Shown here piece after piece: positions 28,404 to 35,812 of a DNA stretch of 48,404 bases. This DNA comes from Burkholderiales bacterium (GTDB lineage Bacteria > Pseudomonadota > Gammaproteobacteria > Burkholderiales > Casimicrobiaceae). The stretch lies in contig JANXNI010000037.1 in NCBI GenBank assembly GCA_025354165.1, positions 1 through 48,404 on the forward strand. The letters run 5' to 3'. Each line of letters opens with the position of its first letter. Positions within the stretch are counted from its first letter, which is position 1. Under the pieces are notes generated by a model. The model was not told the DNA's origin. It searched no databases and saw nothing but the letters and a program-made list of their open reading frames with translations. The position numbers and the translations under genes were made by a program.

Positions 28404-28404
28404 T
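28392..28404. promoter_or_regulatory. Fur-box-like palindrome
   Basis: AATGATAACCATT matches the Fur core AATGATAATCATT at 12 of 13 positions. It overlaps the TATCAT box of the candidate small RNA on the minus strand. No iron-uptake gene is adjacent. Confidence 0.45.
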
Positions 28405-28422
28405 CCTTACGGCGATGGCGAA

Positions 28423-28689
28423 TCAATGTGTTTTTGTCGGAGTGGATGTGTGCGACCCGACATGAGCATGTAGCCAACGGCGGTCGCGGTTGCCAATCCA
28501 TGTTTCAAGAATGAGGTCGGATGGAATCCCGGCGCGAACCCAAGTTTTCACGAGCTGCCGTCTGACCGATGGGGCGAGTTCGTTTGCGTCGACTCGGCGC
28601 GAGTGAATCGTGCTGGCAGGCTCGATGCCGGTCAGCGGTGGATCGGTGGCCCGCATCTGTCGCGGCCTTACGACTACAGGGCCCTCCAA
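28423..28689 (-). CDS. Hypothetical 88-aa frame, doubtful
   Basis: The only long frame between the SDR gene and the candidate small RNA. The start has no convincing ribosome binding site and I recognise no family. It runs from the edge of the end-repeat copy at 28690-28711 and could be the decayed inside of an inserted element. I list it because the interval is otherwise unassigned. Confidence 0.15.
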   Translation of the reverse strand: MEGPVVVRPRQMRATDPPLTGIEPASTIHSRRVDANELAPSVRRQLVKTWVRAGIPSDLILETWIGNRDRRWLHAHVGSHTSTPTKTH

Positions 28690-28711
28690 AAATGAATTTT
28701 TAGAGGAGCCC
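28690..28711. repeat. Third copy of the MITE end sequence
   Basis: AAATGAATTTTTAGAGGAGC followed by CC. It matches the right end of the element at 28067-28222 at 19 of 22 positions, in the same orientation as that right end. It runs into the SDR stop codon at 28711-28713. With the left end at 28067 it would bound a 645-bp unit; alternatively it is a separate insertion. Confidence 0.55.
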
Positions 28712-29508
28712 TACAGCCGCCCGCCGCCATCCATAGCGATGTCGGCGCCGGTAATGAAGGCTCCAGCGGGTGCCGCTAGCAACGCGGCAACCTCTGCAAC
28801 CTCTTCCGGCGTCCCCGCGCGGCCCATCGGATTTGCCGACTTCTCGATGCGCGCCCATTCGTCCATGTCCTTGCGCCGAAAGTCGTTGCGCGGCGTCCGG
28901 ATGAGGCCGGGCGAGATGGTATTAGCCGTGATGCCGCTTGCCGCATGCTGTTTCGCGATGCCGATGACGAGGTTGTGCTGTGCGGCCTTGAGCGCAGCGT
29001 AGATCGACAGCTCCGGGTGTGGCCGAACCTGATTGACGCTGCCGATTGCCACGATACGACCGAACCTTTGGCGAACCATCACCGGAATGATCGATTGCAG
29101 CAACTCGACGGTTGCATCGAAGTCAATGCGAACCTGTTTGCCAAGCGTTTCAGCGCCGATATTGTCGAACGCCTCGCGCACCTGGACTGACGCGGCATGA
29201 ACGAAGATGTCGATGTCGCCAAGCGCGGCCATCGCATCGCCGACGACTCGTCCGCCAGAGCCCGGCTGCGCGAGATCGACGTCGATTCGTGCGACGCAGG
29301 CTCCTTTGCTACGCAGCTCGTCGTGCAACTGCGCAGCGGCGTCGGGATAGCCCATCGCCGTGTCAACGCTGCTCGCGTGGTGTATGACGATGTCCGCGCC
29401 GCGACGTGCGAAAAGCTGCGCGATCGCGCGACCGATGCCGAGGCTGCCGCCGGTGATGAGTACGCGTCGGCCATCAAGGGATAGTGCGTCGTAGAGGCTG
29501 GTGTTCAT
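28711..29508 (-). CDS. SDR family NAD(P)-dependent oxidoreductase
   Basis: A classical short-chain dehydrogenase of 265 aa: cofactor motif TGGSLGIG (19-26), catalytic Ser157, Tyr170 and Lys174 (SIYAALK), then PGLIRTPRN and the C-terminal GADIAMDGGG. By context (secreted glycosidase, sugar-acid-type dehydratase) it may oxidise a sugar to a lactone or act on a sugar-acid intermediate; the sequence does not fix the substrate. It is the last gene of the leftward accessory operon, 6 bp after the GntR gene. Its stop codon abuts a repeat copy. Confidence 0.9.
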   Translation of the reverse strand: MNTSLYDALSLDGRRVLITGGSLGIGRAIAQLFARRGADIVIHHASSVDTAMGYPDAAAQLHDELRSKGACVARIDVDLAQPGSGGRVVGDAMAALGDIDIFVHAASVQVREAFDNIGAETLGKQVRIDFDATVELLQSIIPVMVRQRFGRIVAIGSVNQVRPHPELSIYAALKAAQHNLVIGIAKQHAASGITANTISPGLIRTPRNDFRRKDMDEWARIEKSANPMGRAGTPEEVAEVAALLAAPAGAFITGADIAMDGGGRL

Positions 29509-29514
29509 CGTGGA

Positions 29515-30300
29515 TCATGCCGCATCAGCGAGGCTCGCGGAATCGACCGTATCCTGGGCGACGCGGGTCATCAATTCCTGCTTCGCCTTCGTGACGTGCG
29601 CGGCGATGATGGACGTCGCCGCATCGGCATCGCGTCGCCGGATTGCCCGGAGTAGATGCTGGTGGTCTGACACCATCGTCTGGAAACGCGCGGGTGCGTA
29701 GCCGTATCGTCGCCACAGCGCGGCGTTCAGCACCCAGTAGCGCTTCACCACGGCCAGTGCATCGGGATTGTCGGCCGCGAGATAGATGGCGTGATGCAGT
29801 CGGCGGTTCGCGTCGTGCACGGCCGGCGCGTTGCCATCACGCAGATGTGCTTCCAGTTCTTCCTCGATTGCTTCCATCTCGTCGCAGGCCGCATCGCTGC
29901 GACGCATCGTGGCGCGGCGCGTCAACATGATTTCGAGTGCACCACGCGTATCGAACATGCATTCGACGAAGTGCGCGTCGACCGGGCGCACACGTGCGCC
30001 CCGGTTCGGTTCCGCGAGCAGGAGGCCTTCACCACTGAGTTCGCGGAGCGCTTCACGGACGGGCATGTGACTGATGCCGTAGCGCGCCGCTAGACCATCA
30101 ATCGTCAGCCGAGATCCGAACGGCAATGCGCCGGACACGATGTCGTCGATGATTCGCTGGCGAAACGCGCCCGTGCTCCGTTTTTCCTTCTGAACCAAGT
30201 CAGTCTCGCGATCGGTAGTTGCCGGAAGCACATCGTATCCCAATTGATGGTGAACGGCCGCGGCACGAAGGGGCGGCCTGCTAGAAGGTCTTGCGGACAT
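29515..30300 (-). CDS. GntR family (FadR-type) transcriptional regulator
   Basis: About 261 aa from the ATG at 30300. Winged HTH: RQRIIDDIVSGALPFGSRL, IDGLAARYGISHMPVREALR, LSGEGLLLAEPNRGARV. The C-terminal all-helical FCD domain contains the metal-site pattern DANRRLHHAIYLAADNP and HQHLLRAIRRRDADAA. FCD regulators usually bind organic or sugar acids and repress catabolic genes. The gene overlaps the end of the TorF-type gene by about 20 bp. Other starts (GTG/TTG near 30250-30200) are possible. Its likely targets are the two TTATTTGATCAAAT palindromes in the 33266-33501 divergent promoter. Confidence 0.9.
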   Translation of the reverse strand: MSARPSSRPPLRAAAVHHQLGYDVLPATTDRETDLVQKEKRSTGAFRQRIIDDIVSGALPFGSRLTIDGLAARYGISHMPVREALRELSGEGLLLAEPNRGARVRPVDAHFVECMFDTRGALEIMLTRRATMRRSDAACDEMEAIEEELEAHLRDGNAPAVHDANRRLHHAIYLAADNPDALAVVKRYWVLNAALWRRYGYAPARFQTMVSDHQHLLRAIRRRDADAATSIIAAHVTKAKQELMTRVAQDTVDSASLADAA

Positions 30301-31108
30301 AAGCGACGCTACGTCCACGCGCCGTGTTGTAGCCGGCGAGATCAGTGTAGAAGGCCCGTTCAGCGTTATTGCCCGCGTAGTAAGCACCGATTTCCAGCCC
30401 TTTCATCCAGCCGTCCGGGAGTTGGTATGCGATGCCCAACTTCCAGTCGCCATACGACGCCTTGAACGGTCCAGACCCATCGTTGCTGACGCGCAGATAG
30501 CCGTAGTGCGCGATCACCGACAGCCGCGTATCGGCGATCGGATACGCGGCGGACACATCGAGATACCAGGTCCCACGCGATTTATCGCCTCTCGGACGCA
30601 CGCCGAACGAGTCGTCGCTGACGGTGTACGACCACTTCGCGCTCGCCCATTTCCAGCCCAGCCCTGCGTGAACCTCCCAAGTGTTGAGGTCGAATGCGCC
30701 TTTGTTGCGACTGCCGGGAAAATAGTAGTAACGCGTCCCGAGTTCGTATGTCAGGCCAGTGCTGCCTCGCAGTGCCTGCTTGAACCCGCCGTAGAAGTCC
30801 CACTCGGCGCGGCCGTTCGAGTACAAGCCGAAGTCGGTGGGCCAACTGACGTTGGATGCCCACGTGCCGGCATAAAAGCCGCTCGCGTGGCGATAGTCGG
30901 CTCCGCCCTGAACAGCGGGATCGCCGCTGCTCTGTGAGACGCCGCGAAACACGTAGTCGCTGACTACTCCCAAATTTGCGCTAAGGCCTGCATTGGGTAA
31001 ATCAGGAGGCGTGGCCATCGTTGTCGCGCTGCTTTGGGCGTACGAAGCACCCGGCATCAGGTTCGCCGCTGCGCAAACCAGCAAAATGCAAAGCATTGAT
31101 TTATTCAT
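30281..31108 (-). CDS. TorF family putative outer-membrane porin
   Basis: 275 aa. Signal peptide MNKSMLCILLVCAAANLMPG ending ASYAQ. The family hallmark SDYVFRGVSQSSGDPAVQGG is followed by YRHASGFYAGTWASNV, then alternating amphipathic strands ending in an aromatic residue (VRKTF), typical of an outer-membrane beta-barrel. It starts 9 bp after the glycosidase stop. In this operon it is the natural candidate for passage of released oligosaccharide or sugar acid across the outer membrane. Function in this family is largely untested. Confidence 0.85.
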   Translation of the reverse strand: MNKSMLCILLVCAAANLMPGASYAQSSATTMATPPDLPNAGLSANLGVVSDYVFRGVSQSSGDPAVQGGADYRHASGFYAGTWASNVSWPTDFGLYSNGRAEWDFYGGFKQALRGSTGLTYELGTRYYYFPGSRNKGAFDLNTWEVHAGLGWKWASAKWSYTVSDDSFGVRPRGDKSRGTWYLDVSAAYPIADTRLSVIAHYGYLRVSNDGSGPFKASYGDWKLGIAYQLPDGWMKGLEIGAYYAGNNAERAFYTDLAGYNTARGRSVAYVRKTF

Positions 31109-31117
31109 TTCGATTCC

Positions 31118-33265
31118 TCAGAGCGGACATGTAAGCAGCGCGCCGATCAGGCTCGCGTTATAGAGCAACGTATTCGCCCGGCTTGGGGCGATTTGCAAAC
31201 CGGTTTGTGCCTTCAGGTGGACCAGGTAGCTGGAGAGCTGCGCGCAGGCTCCCGGGATATTCCCGCTGGCGATTTCAGCGTTCATCGCATTTAGCTGCGC
31301 ATTGAACGAAATGGCGCGTCCGCCGGAGCCGGTGGACCCCAGTAGGGCGATCTGCTCGTCGATCAGCTCCGAAGGCTGCGCCGGGGTGAACCTGAAGCCC
31401 GTCACCGAGTGGGCCGGGAACAGATAGGGGAACGCACCGACGTGCCCGACGTCGATCCGGGTCGGCACGAGGTCGACGAGTCGCGGATTGTCAGGCGTGT
31501 TGTAAGAAGTGATCGCCGGGCCGTTGACGGTGAGGATGTCGACCGCGCGGGACCGGATCAAATTCTGTGGATTGAGGGATGCCCCTACATCGATGGTCGC
31601 ACTTTGGTTGACGACGATGATCCCGATCGTCCCGTCATCCCACTTGGTCGGCAGGACTTGGAGAACCGGCAGTTGGCCCCAGCTCCCTACTTCGAGGGGG
31701 TTTTCGACGATGTCGCCCTGAAGCCGCGCTGTCCCCATCGTGCGACTGAAAAGACCAAACACTTTGGCCTGCGGCTCTGCGATGAAAGGAGCGGGGCCTG
31801 CGATCATCGAGTTGTCCGAAGCGCCGACGTTCGCGGCACCGGGCGGCAATGGAGTAAACACCCAATCGACCAGACGATGGCGCTGTGCGAAAGGTTGGTT
31901 CAGCGCTGCCCACCGCATCACGGCGTTCGCCGTAAATAGCCCTTCGCTCAGGGACAAATGGAAATGCGTCGGGAAGTCGGAGGCGCCGCCCCCGCCCAGA
32001 TGCCCATACTCGGTGATGATGACCTCGGCTTTAGGTTGATACGGCGCGATCTGGGCCTTCAACGCCGTTACGATAGCCGCCGCGTCGTTGGCCGCCAGCA
32101 TCAGCATCGGGTGATAGTTGATCAATGGAACTGTCGCGGCGGGTCCCGAGATGTAAGGATGGGACACGATGCAGTCGTACTTCGGTGCGTTCGCGATGAA
32201 GTAGGGATCACCGTTGAGTCCGAGTGCGGAGCAGACGCGGGCGTTGGGATTCACCGCCTTGATCGCATCGTAAAACTGAACGAATCCGTCATGCGGCCCC
32301 GAATCGTAGGAAACAGTGATCTTCGTTCCGGAAGGCGGAATCGCCCCATTGCTTCCGTCCCCGAAACGAATGGCACCCGATGCGGCATCAAGCGTATAAA
32401 CCTTGCCCTGTCCAGACAGCGAGCTGACTAGGTTCCACGTTTCGGTGCCGACGGTTACGCTGACGCTTGACGCGACCACTGGCGGATACTGGATAAACAA
32501 GGTCTGGCTCGCCGCACCGGTGCTCAACGACCGCGCAGCCGTGAAATCGTTGAACGCCCCGACGGCCTGATTGTTGAAGTGACCGAACCCGCCGAAGGTG
32601 TAACGGCACGAACTGGTTGTGCAGTTGCGCGCGATATCGTATGCCGTGGGGGTTCCGCCCAACCAATATGAACCACTATTGGCAGCGATCTCGTTACCCA
32701 ACTCCCAGTAATCAATAGGATAAGGATCGGGGTGTCCATTCTGAGCCCTGAGCTTGGCGAAGCCGCGAGCGTCGTTGCCCACCTTCGCCGTCATGTACTC
32801 GACCCAATCGGCGGCTTCCTGCGCGGTCCCTGTCGCGAAGTTGACTACGATGTTGCCGGACATCTTGTAGGTGTCGAGCATGCGTCCATACTCATCCGGA
32901 CCGAAGACATTGTCGAACGGCACAGTCGTGGTGCTGGTCTGCCCGATTCGTTGGCTCTGAGGTCCGATCGCGCGCTGCCAGTGAAAAAGATTGCCTACGG
33001 TGCCCCCAGGATAGCGGAGCGTAGTAATGCTTGCCTCTCGTAACGCGACATCAAACGAGGGCTCGACCGTAAACGTTTTCAGGTCGAGGGCACCGGCCAT
33101 TCCGAGCGGCCATACCTCGTTCGCGCCAAGGATCCTTCGATCAATGGGTGCAGCGACGGCCTTCGTGTCGACGTTGATGACGGTCGCCGCCGCGACCGCG
33201 CTTGACTGTAGCAACGGCACCGCTGCAACAACCGTGGCAACGCAGGCTCTCCAGATCATTTTCAT
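31118..33265 (-). CDS. Secreted GH51-like glycosidase (alpha-L-arabinofuranosidase-like)
   Basis: 715 aa with a signal peptide (MKMIWRACVATVVAAVPLLQ ... VAAATVINVD). The (beta/alpha)8 clan GH-A pattern is visible: ITTLRYPGGTVGNLFHWQRA with IGP (the GH51-type RYPGG...HW segment), the acid/base Glu192 in YWELGNEIAAN and a nucleophile candidate Glu419 in VIITEYGHLGGGG. About 70 residues between 240 and 310 look like an inserted beta domain (VTVGTETWNLVSSLSG, GAIRFGDGSNGAI). The last 75 residues form a small helical module with two Cys. Unlike most GH51 enzymes it is exported and has extra modules, so GH51-like is as far as I go. First gene of the leftward operon. Confidence 0.75.
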   Translation of the reverse strand: MKMIWRACVATVVAAVPLLQSSAVAAATVINVDTKAVAAPIDRRILGANEVWPLGMAGALDLKTFTVEPSFDVALREASITTLRYPGGTVGNLFHWQRAIGPQSQRIGQTSTTTVPFDNVFGPDEYGRMLDTYKMSGNIVVNFATGTAQEAADWVEYMTAKVGNDARGFAKLRAQNGHPDPYPIDYWELGNEIAANSGSYWLGGTPTAYDIARNCTTSSCRYTFGGFGHFNNQAVGAFNDFTAARSLSTGAASQTLFIQYPPVVASSVSVTVGTETWNLVSSLSGQGKVYTLDAASGAIRFGDGSNGAIPPSGTKITVSYDSGPHDGFVQFYDAIKAVNPNARVCSALGLNGDPYFIANAPKYDCIVSHPYISGPAATVPLINYHPMLMLAANDAAAIVTALKAQIAPYQPKAEVIITEYGHLGGGGASDFPTHFHLSLSEGLFTANAVMRWAALNQPFAQRHRLVDWVFTPLPPGAANVGASDNSMIAGPAPFIAEPQAKVFGLFSRTMGTARLQGDIVENPLEVGSWGQLPVLQVLPTKWDDGTIGIIVVNQSATIDVGASLNPQNLIRSRAVDILTVNGPAITSYNTPDNPRLVDLVPTRIDVGHVGAFPYLFPAHSVTGFRFTPAQPSELIDEQIALLGSTGSGGRAISFNAQLNAMNAEIASGNIPGACAQLSSYLVHLKAQTGLQIAPSRANTLLYNASLIGALLTCPL

Positions 33266-33355
33266 TTGTTGTTCCTCCTAAGAACGGGTTTTTCCAAGCA
33301 CGTATGCAGTGCGCAATCGCCGCTCCAGCTACTTCTGGGAAACTGGCCAATTGAG

Positions 33356-33373
33356 TTATTTGATCAAATGTAA
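33356..33373. promoter_or_regulatory. Candidate GntR operator 1, over the leftward promoter
   Basis: TTATTTGATCAAATGTAA has a perfect 12-bp dyad ATTTGATCAAAT (33358-33369). It overlaps the putative -10 of the glycosidase operon: minus-strand TTGACA at 33396-33391, 17-nt spacer, TTACAT at 33373-33368. Its centre is 75 bp from operator 2, about seven helical turns. Confidence 0.7.
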
Positions 33374-33430
33374 TTCTCAATATTCGACGATGTCAAGGCT
33401 ATTTGCGCTTATGATCCTGACATATGCGAA

Positions 33431-33446
33431 TTATTTGATCAAATAA
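33431..33446. promoter_or_regulatory. Candidate GntR operator 2, upstream of the Bug-dehydratase promoter
   Basis: TTATTTGATCAAATAA is a perfect 16-bp palindrome immediately upstream of TTGACT (33451-33456), the putative -35 of the rightward promoter. It shares the 12-bp core and flanking TT with operator 1. The only regulator gene in the cluster is the GntR protein at 29515-30300. Confidence 0.75.
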
Positions 33447-33450
33447 GCGT

Positions 33451-33478
33451 TTGACTTCAACAACGGATTCGGATACTT
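33451..33478 (+). promoter_or_regulatory. Putative sigma-70 promoter of the Bug-dehydratase pair
   Basis: TTGACT (33451-33456) and ATACTT (33473-33478) are 16 nt apart and about 24 bp before the start codon at 33502. Its place next to operator 2 fits repression by the GntR protein. The -10 is a weak match. Confidence 0.5.
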
Positions 33479-33501
33479 TTCCGCATTGACTAGGAGACCC
33501 C

Positions 33502-34440
33502 ATGTACTGCCGATTCATTACAACTGTCGCGTTGGCGACCGCGATTTCGTTGCCGACACACGCCGTCTATCCAGAGCGAGCTGTCGAATTCATCGTCCCG
33601 TTTCCCGCAGGCGGCACCCTTGACATCGTCGCTCGGAAGTTCGGCGAAGCGGTGACGGAAGCCATCGGACAGCCGGTGGTCGTTGTCAATCGCGATGGCG
33701 GTTCCGGCATCGTCGGCGTCCAATCAGTCGCCAACGCGTCGGCCGACGGCCACACCATCGCATTCACGCCGAACGGTCCGCTGACGGTGCAGCCGTCGTT
33801 GCGAAAGACGGCGTTCAGCCTGGCGTCGTTCCGTCCGATCTGTCAGGTGTTCACGTATTCGATCGTGCTCGCCGTCGCCGAGAACAGCCCGATCCTGACG
33901 CTCAAGGATTTCATCGCGAAGGCGAAAGGGGGCAACGTCAACTACGCATTCGGCGGCGTCGGGACCGCGCCGCAGTTCGCCGCGCTGCAGCTCTCGCAGG
34001 TAGCAGGTGTCAAGTTGCTGGGCGTTCCGTATCGTGGCGACCCGCCCGGCGCGTTGGCGCTCAGGAGCGGCGACGTTCAGTCGGCGATCCTGACCGTCGA
34101 GATCGCGCGTCAACAGAAATTCAGGATCCTCGCGGTGTTCGCCGAGCAGCGGATTGCGGCGCTGCCGAATGTCCCGACTGCGCGCGAACAGGGGTACGAC
34201 GTGATCGCCTCGACGATGGCCGGGCTGGTCGGACCGGCGAAGATGGCGGACGACGCGGCGAAGATGCTCGAAGCAGCATGCGACAAGGCGACGCGTAGTG
34301 TGAAATTCGCGGCTGGAATGAAACAGATCGAACAGACCGTCGCGTATCTGCCTGCCTCGGCGTTCTCGGCTGTCCTGGCGAGCGACGCCGAATCGAAGCG
34401 CAAGCTGATCGAGTCGAGCGGCATCCGGACGGAGCAGTGA
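33502..34440 (+). CDS. Bug/TctC family tripartite tricarboxylate transporter binding protein
   Basis: 312 aa. Signal peptide MYCRFITTVALATAISLPTH ending AVYP; then the family pattern YPERAVEFIVPFPAGGTLDI, GGSGIVGVQSVANASADGHT and GGVGTAPQFAALQLSQVAGV. It binds a carboxylate ligand in the periplasm. An AGGAG site precedes the ATG. No TctA/TctB membrane proteins are near, as is usual for Bug proteins, so it may use a distant permease or act as a sensor. Its stop overlaps the dehydratase start (GTGA). In this regulon the expected ligand is a sugar acid. Confidence 0.93.
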   Translation: MYCRFITTVALATAISLPTHAVYPERAVEFIVPFPAGGTLDIVARKFGEAVTEAIGQPVVVVNRDGGSGIVGVQSVANASADGHTIAFTPNGPLTVQPSLRKTAFSLASFRPICQVFTYSIVLAVAENSPILTLKDFIAKAKGGNVNYAFGGVGTAPQFAALQLSQVAGVKLLGVPYRGDPPGALALRSGDVQSAILTVEIARQQKFRILAVFAEQRIAALPNVPTAREQGYDVIASTMAGLVGPAKMADDAAKMLEAACDKATRSVKFAAGMKQIEQTVAYLPASAFSAVLASDAESKRKLIESSGIRTEQ

Positions 34441-35591
34441 TTAGCACTGCGCGTATTGACCGAGTGCAGTGGCAGCAACTGCGGGTGTCGCCTAAGACGG
34501 TGTGGAGCTTCATTGAGCTTACCGATGGCGACGGACGCGTCGGCACCGGCGAAGCGACACTTGGCCAGCGCGAACCGCAGATGCGCGACGCGTTGAAGCG
34601 TTTCGAGGGCACCGTCATCGGTCGCGTCCCATCCGTCGTCGATCTCGATGCAATCCGATCAGCTGCAGGGGCGATGCCTGAGTTCGCGGTGATCTCGGCG
34701 CTCGACCAGGCCGTCTGCGATCTCAACGCGCAGCAGCGAGGGATCAGCGTTGCCGAGTTGCTCGGCACGGTGCTGCGCGAGCGTATCCCGGCCTACGCCA
34801 ACATCAATCGCGGCATTGCGCAGCGGACGCCGGAAGGCTTTGCGGCGCAGGCGCGGCAAGCGATTGCCGATGGGTTCACGTCGATCAAGATCGCGCCGTT
34901 CGACGAAGTCAATCTGTACGGCAAGGCAAACGACGACGCCGCAACATGGAACATCGAACCCGGTCTTGCGCGCATCGCCGCGGTGCGCGATGCGGCGGGC
35001 GCTGATGTCGAGCTGATGGTCGATTGCCACTGGCGACTCAATCGCGCCGCCGCAGAAGCGGTGCTCGCGGCGACGGCGTCGCAGCAGCTCTACTGGCTCG
35101 AATGTCCGGTGCCTGAGGAGCCCGAACTGTTCGACACCATCAGGCACCTGCGTGTTCAGGCCAACGCGCTCGGCGTGCGACTGGCAGGCTGCGAGCAGAT
35201 GTCGATGCTGGCCGGATTCCAGCCGTTCCTCGACTCAGACGCCTACGACGCGATGATGCCCGACGCCAAATACGTCGGCGGCTTGCGGGAGATGCTTCGA
35301 GTGGGCGAGGCGCTGAAAGCCCGCGGCGTCGCCTTCTCGCCGCACAATCCGAGCGGACCGGTGTGTCACGCGGCGAGTCTTCACGTGTGCGCGGTGTCGT
35401 CGGCGTTCACGCGCCTGGAGGTGCAATATGCGGAGACGCCGCTCTTCGACGAAATCGTCGGCGGTGTGCTGCCGCCGGCGGTCGACGGCGCGTTTGCGTT
35501 GCCCGCTGGGACGGGACTCGGTGTAAGGCTCGACATCCTGATGGCAAAGACGCTTGCAACGGAAGACGGATTCGCGAGGCACGCCTCGTAA
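34437..35591 (+). CDS. Enolase superfamily dehydratase (mandelate racemase / muconate lactonizing-like)
   Basis: 384 aa from a GTG overlapping the Bug stop. N-terminal capping domain to about 125, then the modified TIM barrel. Candidate catalytic Lys151 is in FTSIKIAPFD; the usual second Lys of the KxK motif is Ala153. Metal ligands fit Asp196 (MVDCHW), Glu222 (WLECPVPEE) and Glu253 (AGCEQMS). His303 in FSPHNPSGP is the barrel-end general acid/base. His198, next to the first metal ligand, also recalls sugar-acid dehydratases. A dehydratase of an aldonic or uronic acid is likely; the substrate is undetermined. Confidence 0.88.
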   Translation: MISTARIDRVQWQQLRVSPKTVWSFIELTDGDGRVGTGEATLGQREPQMRDALKRFEGTVIGRVPSVVDLDAIRSAAGAMPEFAVISALDQAVCDLNAQQRGISVAELLGTVLRERIPAYANINRGIAQRTPEGFAAQARQAIADGFTSIKIAPFDEVNLYGKANDDAATWNIEPGLARIAAVRDAAGADVELMVDCHWRLNRAAAEAVLAATASQQLYWLECPVPEEPELFDTIRHLRVQANALGVRLAGCEQMSMLAGFQPFLDSDAYDAMMPDAKYVGGLREMLRVGEALKARGVAFSPHNPSGPVCHAASLHVCAVSSAFTRLEVQYAETPLFDEIVGGVLPPAVDGAFALPAGTGLGVRLDILMAKTLATEDGFARHAS

Positions 35592-35812
35592 GTTGTTGTA
35601 ATTCGCATGGCGACTGGTTGCTCAAGCCTTACTGAGACAGATTGCCAATCAGGCGTTGACTAATGATAAATATCACCATCGGCCCCAATGAGAAACCCGA
35701 CGGAGTAGATAGAGCTGGAGGGCTCCTGTCAGGGCTGTGTTCTCCCTGAGCAACGCGCCACGGCCCACTTCGGGGCGACGACGATCCATTGATCAATGAT
35801 CTGGATCCAGAA
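35592..35812. other. Intergenic region at the right edge of the accessory cluster
   Basis: 221 bp between two convergent genes. It contains AGGGCTCCT (35707-35715), which equals the outermost 9 bp of the repeat copy at 28690-28711 read in the opposite direction, but the similarity does not continue. A minus-strand stretch FLIGADGDIYH followed by a stop (about 35661-35695) may be a gene remnant; I cannot assign it. I see no clear terminator. Confidence 0.4.

Noticed and set aside
28065-28700. SAM-II or other known SAM riboswitch upstream of metX
   Set aside because: I looked for the SAM-I and SAM-II core sequences on the metX strand and did not see them. The alternating hairpins are reported as an unassigned candidate instead.
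35707-35720. Right-hand partner of the 28690-28711 repeat bounding the accessory cluster as a composite element
   Set aside because: Only 9 bp (AGGGCTCCT) match before the similarity stops, too little to claim an element end.
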